A stretch of DNA of 26,543 nt, taken from positions 1-26,543 of the forward strand of contig JAMOPD010000402.1 in NCBI GenBank assembly GCA_027064745.1, written 5' to 3'. This DNA comes from Thermococcaceae archaeon (GTDB taxonomy: Archaea > Methanobacteriota_B > Thermococci > Thermococcales > Thermococcaceae). Made by a program: the position numbers and the translations under genes. Shown piece after piece: positions 22,817 to 26,543 of this stretch. The notes beneath the pieces are model-generated. The model searched no databases. It saw only the letters and a program-made list of their open reading frames with translations, and was not told the DNA's origin. Numbering within the stretch: the stretch's first letter is position 1; the number at the start of each line of letters is the position of its first letter.

Positions 22817-24247
22817 ATGAGCTCCGGTGGCTTAAAGAAGGAGGTTACATTTTTTGGCCTGCTTGCTTTTGGAATGGCGGGCATAATCGGGACAAGCTGG
22901 ACATACATGAACACAAGATTCTACAAACTCTATGGCCCTGGAGGTACCATTTTTGGTTTTATGATCGGGACTCTCATGGCTGCTCTGATAGCACTATCTT
23001 ATGCTGAACTTGGGGCTGCGATCAAAAGAGAAGGTGGAGAAGTGGCATTTGCATATCCAGTATTTGGAGTTAAGGGCTCCTTCTTTGCAGCATGGATGTT
23101 ATTCCTTGGATACATAACCGGGGCAATGAGCTTCTACGTTATAGGCTTACCTCTACTCCTGAGCTGGTTCTTCCCTCAGCTTAACACCATCCCCATATAC
23201 TCGGTTGCAGGAACTCCAGTGTATCTACCCTCGTTACTCTTAGGAATCGCTGGGGCATTGTTCTTCTTCTACCTGAACTACAGAGGAGTTAAACTCGCTC
23301 AGGGATTCCAGATGATAATGTTCCTGATACTCATTGGCATTGGTGCATTGGCTCTAATAGTTGCATTGGCCAAAGGCTCACTTTCAAACATGCACCCGCT
23401 GTTTCCAAAGGGAACATCTCCATTTGAATCCTCATTAAGATTCGCATTGATAACAATTGGCTACCTAACCGGGTTCTCAATGCTAACGATGATTGGAGAG
23501 GAAAGTGCAGTTACAGAGAAAAAGTTTGGACTGGCAATAGTTCTTTCAGTAACCCTCGCTGGACTCTTCTACATACTCGAAATGTTTGCAGGAGCAATAA
23601 TGCTCCCTGTCTCCCAGTCTGTAAACTTAAGCAGGGGACTAATAGATGAGATGGCAACAATCGCTAAACCGTTGGGCTATATAATGTGGCTGGCAGGATT
23701 TATAGGTTTGGTTACGAGCTGGAATGCATCGGTTCTTGCAGGTTCAAGGCTCGTTTTCAGCATGTCCAGAATGGGACTTCTACCGGAGACTTTCTCAAAG
23801 CTTCATCCCAAATACGGCACGCCCACAAACGCCCTTATCTTAGCTACGGCAGTATCAATTTGCTTTGGAATGCTTGGATTGGGTGCATTAACCTGGTTCC
23901 TTGACATAACGGGAGTTGCGATCGGTGTTGCATGGGGCATCTCAGCCATCTCCATGATAGTCATGAGGAAGAAATATCCACAGCTGGAAAGACCATTCAG
24001 AACACCTGGAGGGGTATTAACGGCTATAATTGCCCTGATTTTAGTTGCGGTAGTTGTGATACTGCCTTTAATCCCAGGAACTTCGATGAGCCTAGAATGG
24101 CCACACGAGTATGGTGTCCTGATACTATGGCTTATCTTGGGATTGATACTCTACTATTCCTCAAAGAGGAGATGGGAGCAGCTAGGAGTAGAAACTATCG
24201 CCAGAAACCTGCTTGGAGAGTATTATGACAAGCTCTACAGGGAGTGA
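22817..24247 (+). CDS. Amino acid permease, APC superfamily
   Basis: A 476-residue secondary transporter with about 12 membrane helices. It begins with the APC helix 1 substrate-binding turn GMAGIIGTSW, followed by a helix 2 region with ALSYAELGAAIKREGGE and the typical FAYPVFG. Helix 6 region GYLTGFSMLTMIGEESAVTE carries the family's acidic signature. The C-terminal tail is charged. It transports amino acids with a proton or sodium, or by exchange. The start has GGGGTGAT at 22806-22813, four bases after the dipeptidase stop, making it the third gene of the D-peptidase operon; it may import or export the released amino acids. Confidence 0.92.
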   Translation: MSSGGLKKEVTFFGLLAFGMAGIIGTSWTYMNTRFYKLYGPGGTIFGFMIGTLMAALIALSYAELGAAIKREGGEVAFAYPVFGVKGSFFAAWMLFLGYITGAMSFYVIGLPLLLSWFFPQLNTIPIYSVAGTPVYLPSLLLGIAGALFFFYLNYRGVKLAQGFQMIMFLILIGIGALALIVALAKGSLSNMHPLFPKGTSPFESSLRFALITIGYLTGFSMLTMIGEESAVTEKKFGLAIVLSVTLAGLFYILEMFAGAIMLPVSQSVNLSRGLIDEMATIAKPLGYIMWLAGFIGLVTSWNASVLAGSRLVFSMSRMGLLPETFSKLHPKYGTPTNALILATAVSICFGMLGLGALTWFLDITGVAIGVAWGISAISMIVMRKKYPQLERPFRTPGGVLTAIIALILVAVVVILPLIPGTSMSLEWPHEYGVLILWLILGLILYYSSKRRWEQLGVETIARNLLGEYYDKLYRE

Positions 24248-24250
24248 TAC

Positions 24251-24279
24251 TTTTTTATTATTTTTTGTTTTTGTATTTT
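24251..24279 (+). terminator. Strong oligo-T terminator after the DppA-M19-APC operon
   Basis: Two T6 runs and further T-rich blocks follow the permease stop immediately, in the 44-base gap before the convergent MFS gene. Confidence 0.6.
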
Positions 24280-24291
24280 GTCATGCTACGT

Positions 24292-25458
24292 CTATTCTTC
24301 GTATCCAACAAACAGAACCCATATCGCAAGAACCGCCAGCCCGTAGAGAATCCCTGTGATGAAAAATGGAACTGTAAGGGAGTAGTCGAATATCCTGCCT
24401 CCCAGATACTGGCCTATACCAAAGGTCGAAGTCCATGCGAAGCTCCGCAGTGCTATTGAAGTTGCTCTTTCCTCCTTAGTAAAAAATTTCAGGGCAAAGG
24501 CATCCCATATCGGATTGACAATATTCATCAGGATGGTTCTGACTGTATAAATCAGGGCAGCGATTAAAAAGCCCGGAGCAAATGGCAGGGCAACAATCAG
24601 GCCAGTTGCACTCCCGTTAAATCCTACGACGGTTTTAACACTCCCGATTCTATCCGCTACGAGGGGCATGAGAAACATCCCAAAGGCCATTATCATCTGC
24701 TGGATGGCAAACAATCCACCTATGCTCTCCAGCTCGGTTCCAAAGCGGAGATTGAACCAGAGCCCCATATATGGTATAGTAACACCCGCCCCGAGGCCGA
24801 TGAGAACGTTGGGGAAGGAAAATTTAGCTATCTTAATGAGCAGATTCCTTCTGATTCTGAGCCTCTTCTCCTCCTTTCTCAGAACCGGCGAAACCAACGC
24901 TATCAGAATCATCTGAATCATCAGGAACGAAATTGTGAACAGCAGCGTGTACCTGTATGGAGACGAACCGTCGAGGATTTTTGGGAGAGCCCCTCCTAAG
25001 ATCATTCCAAAAGCCGCTCCTGCAGTTCCAAGTGCACTGTTTAGCGTGAAGAGGTAGTGTCTCTTTTCATCTGTGGTTTCACCGCTTAAGAGCGCGGTTA
25101 ATGCAGGCCATTCTAAAGCTGTTCCCGTCCCAAGGAGTACCGACGCTATCATTAGAACCCAAAAAACAGGAAAGAAAACCTGAAGCATTCTCGCAACCAG
25201 ATAGAAAAACAATGCCAGAAGCACCGTTCTCTTGTATCCAAGCCTGACACTTATCTGGCCCGAGACTAGAAGGAGGAGGGACTGCACTATCGTTGAAATT
25301 GAAAATAAGGTTCCAATATCCGTGAAATCCATGCCAAGGGCCTTGAAGTAAAAAGGTAGAATAAACCAGGCTATATTGCCTCCCAGCCATCCGAAGAAGG
25401 AGTATGCAACGACAAGCTTTGCATCCCTGCTGAATCCTCTGTAATCCCCCAGACTCAT
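24292..25458 (-). CDS. Major facilitator superfamily transporter
   Basis: A 388-residue protein with about 12 membrane helices. Motif A between helices 2 and 3 reads GQISVRLGYKRT, and ADRIGSVKT stands at the equivalent place in the second half. Helix 5 carries GTGTALEWPALTALLSGE, typical of drug-type MFS proteins. It is only distantly like the MFS protein at 15574. No ribosome site precedes ATG 25458; a TATA box at 25481-25490 places the transcript start about three bases before the ATG, so the message is probably leaderless. A copy of an 18-bp direct repeat overlaps that TATA box. Substrate unknown. Confidence 0.87.
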   Translation of the reverse strand: MSLGDYRGFSRDAKLVVAYSFFGWLGGNIAWFILPFYFKALGMDFTDIGTLFSISTIVQSLLLLVSGQISVRLGYKRTVLLALFFYLVARMLQVFFPVFWVLMIASVLLGTGTALEWPALTALLSGETTDEKRHYLFTLNSALGTAGAAFGMILGGALPKILDGSSPYRYTLLFTISFLMIQMILIALVSPVLRKEEKRLRIRRNLLIKIAKFSFPNVLIGLGAGVTIPYMGLWFNLRFGTELESIGGLFAIQQMIMAFGMFLMPLVADRIGSVKTVVGFNGSATGLIVALPFAPGFLIAALIYTVRTILMNIVNPIWDAFALKFFTKEERATSIALRSFAWTSTFGIGQYLGGRIFDYSLTVPFFITGILYGLAVLAIWVLFVGYEE

Positions 25459-25480
25459 AGGTAAGGGGTTAGAAAATTCG

Positions 25481-25490
25481 CTTATAAATC
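25481..25490 (-). promoter_or_regulatory. TATA box for the MFS gene, leaderless transcript
   Basis: GATTTATAAG on the minus strand is centred about 27 bases before the ATG at 25458. It is overlapped on its upstream side by the repeat TAACGTTTCGATAGATTT. Confidence 0.55.
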
Positions 25491-25596
25491 TATCGAAACG
25501 TTACGACCATGTCTGCAAATTGTGAAATCTTGATGATTTGTGAGAAGGAGCTTAGATTAACCAGACAAACTCTATTACAAATCTATCGAAATGTTA
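25486..25596. repeat. Pair of 18-bp direct repeats upstream of the MFS gene
   Basis: AAATCTATCGAAACGTTA (25486-25503) and AAATCTATCGAAATGTTA (25579-25596) differ at one base and lie 93 bp apart. The first touches the MFS TATA box. Between them is A/T-rich sequence with no gene. They may bind a regulator. Confidence 0.5.
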
Positions 25597-25691
25597 AAAT
25601 CTTTACGTGCTTCTATAAAATTTTGAAGATTTAACCAAAAAATTTATTAACATCCCTAAACCATTACATTGTGCTTAAATCACTTAAAAAG

Positions 25692-25726
25692 GCTTATTTA
25701 GGCTTAAATCAGAAGGTTAAATAAGC
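25692..25726. terminator. Hairpin terminator, usable on both strands
   Basis: GCTTATTTA (25692-25700) pairs perfectly with TAAATAAGC (25718-25726). On the minus strand it is followed by CCTTTTT and lies about 33 bases past the S-layer-like gene; on the plus strand TTCTTTTT follows. GCTTAAATCA also occurs twice here (25673 and 25702). Confidence 0.45.
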
Positions 25727-25758
25727 TTCTTTTTGCAATTAAAGATAAAATGGGAAAA

Positions 25759-26543
25759 TTAAAATCCGGCCATAAATTTCTCGATTGCTTTTTCTGTCTC
25801 TTTGTGAGTTTTTCCCGCAAGGATTATAACTCTATAGTTGGAGTTGTAGGGGTTGCGTAGTATTTTAACCACATATCCCTTGCTGTTTATCTCGTTTTTG
25901 ATGGAAGCCACCATCTCACTGCCATATGCACTTTCGAGTACTTTCCATGCTTTGTTGCTCACCCATCCTCCAACTATTATGACGTTCTTGTTTGATGGTA
26001 GCTTTGTTAGTTCTGTATCGTTGATTATAAACTCCTCAACGTTGCTGGTGACCTCAACCTTAGGGGCGGTTATTGTGACCGTTTTTTGTAGGCTATCTAT
26101 ACGGATAAACTTGTAACCTTGGATACCAATTACATTGCCCTTACTGTCCTTTTCAAATATCGCTTTTATATGCAAACCACCGTTAATTGGGAGTGTTATC
26201 ATGTCATTTTCATCAATAAAGACCTTGGGAAACTTTTTGTTTGATGTGTTGACATGCAGGTAGAGGGTGAAGAGATTGTTGGCTGGGTCTATATCCCAGA
26301 TCCACTGTCCACTATAAATTTCCCCATCTTGGTATATCCTGAGTTTTTTGTAGTAGGTGTAGTTGTATATGACTTGGTCAGTATTTTGACCTTGGAATAT
26401 ATTAGTGGGATTAAACACTAGCATATCCTTGACACCGGCTTTTAGTAGCTCGTTAATCCTAGTTTGGGGATCAGAAGTGTATTCTTCATAATGCTCGTTG
26501 TTACTGGAATCCAGGTAGAGAATATAATGTCTTCCCTCATACA
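25759..26543 (-). CDS. S-layer-like surface protein, C-terminal part (5' end outside window)
   Basis: The frame is open to the window edge on the minus strand, so the ATG at 26424 is not the start; about 261 residues are visible. The upstream part is beta-rich with many Asn, Thr and Tyr and several N-x-S/T sites (e.g. NYTYY, NTSNK, NDTEL), as in archaeal surface glycoproteins. The last 70 residues match the S-layer C-terminal pattern: KNVIIVGGWVSNKAW, a GYVVKI strand, then RVIILAGKTHKETEKAIEKF. No C-terminal membrane anchor is seen. It could be the main S-layer protein or a related envelope protein. A hairpin terminator follows at 25692-25726. Confidence 0.7.
   Translation of the reverse strand, partial: YEGRHYILYLDSSNNEHYEEYTSDPQTRINELLKAGVKDMLVFNPTNIFQGQNTDQVIYNYTYYKKLRIYQDGEIYSGQWIWDIDPANNLFTLYLHVNTSNKKFPKVFIDENDMITLPINGGLHIKAIFEKDSKGNVIGIQGYKFIRIDSLQKTVTITAPKVEVTSNVEEFIINDTELTKLPSNKNVIIVGGWVSNKAWKVLESAYGSEMVASIKNEINSKGYVVKILRNPYNSNYRVIILAGKTHKETEKAIEKFMAGF

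Noticed and set aside
25528..25560. C/D box small RNA from TTGATGATT
   Set aside because: A C-like box is present but no D box (CTGA) or second C'/D' pair lies at the right distance.
1..26543. tRNA or rRNA genes
   Set aside because: No cloverleaf or conserved rRNA sequence was recognised on either strand by reading; a tRNA search program was not available.

Overview
The window reads as the chromosome of a hyperthermophilic archaeon of the order Thermococcales (Thermococcus, Pyrococcus or Palaeococcus; I cannot resolve the genus). Evidence: many starts follow GGTGA/GGAGG ribosome sites a few bases before ATG, GTG or TTG; genes are preceded by archaeal BRE/TATA boxes about 25 bp before very short leaders; a binding protein carries a Thermococcales-style lipobox; an archaeal RecJ-like exonuclease with a DnaJ-type Zn finger is present; a nicotinamidase matches Pyrococcus horikoshii PH999 residue for residue (offset 2); an S-layer C-terminal domain closes the window.

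Layout. (1) 1-10444, plus strand: the end of a DppF-like ATPase from an adjacent transporter, a class A beta-lactamase-fold serine hydrolase, then a peptide ABC transporter (binding lipoprotein, two permeases, two ATPases) translationally linked to an N-acyl-D-amino-acid deacylase and a CubicO serine peptidase resembling P. abyssi Pab87, an enzyme reported to cleave D-residue-containing peptides. (2) 10558-12783: COG1107 RecJ-like exonuclease with an uneven base composition. (3) 12784-15320: an eroded accessory stretch with a multiply frameshifted membrane-protein gene, a PD-(D/E)XK nuclease gene broken by one base in a homopolymer, a compact multi-hairpin repeat, a promoter with no obvious gene, and a PIN-like gene remnant. 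(4) 15331-19301: a small conserved-looking protein, a PadR regulator plus MFS exporter pair with candidate operators over the PadR start, a hotdog thioesterase divergent from a membrane protein, a DUF2240-like protein and nicotinamidase. (5) 19273-20749: an AI-2E/PerM-type permease (minus), then a broken small gene containing a long inverted repeat. (6) 20948-24247: a tight operon of DppA D-aminopeptidase, M19 dipeptidase and an APC amino-acid permease. (7) 24292-26543, minus strand: an MFS transporter and the C-terminal part of an S-layer-like protein cut by the window end.

How the genes may work together: modules 1 and 6 together provide import of short peptides, endo/exo cleavage of D-residue-containing peptides, deacylation of N-acyl-D-amino acids, hydrolysis of D- and L,D-dipeptides, and movement of free amino acids. 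Archaea lack murein, so the likely diet is external: bacterial wall fragments or heat-racemised peptides. Pab87-type D-peptide cleavage is known; the link between the two modules is my inference.
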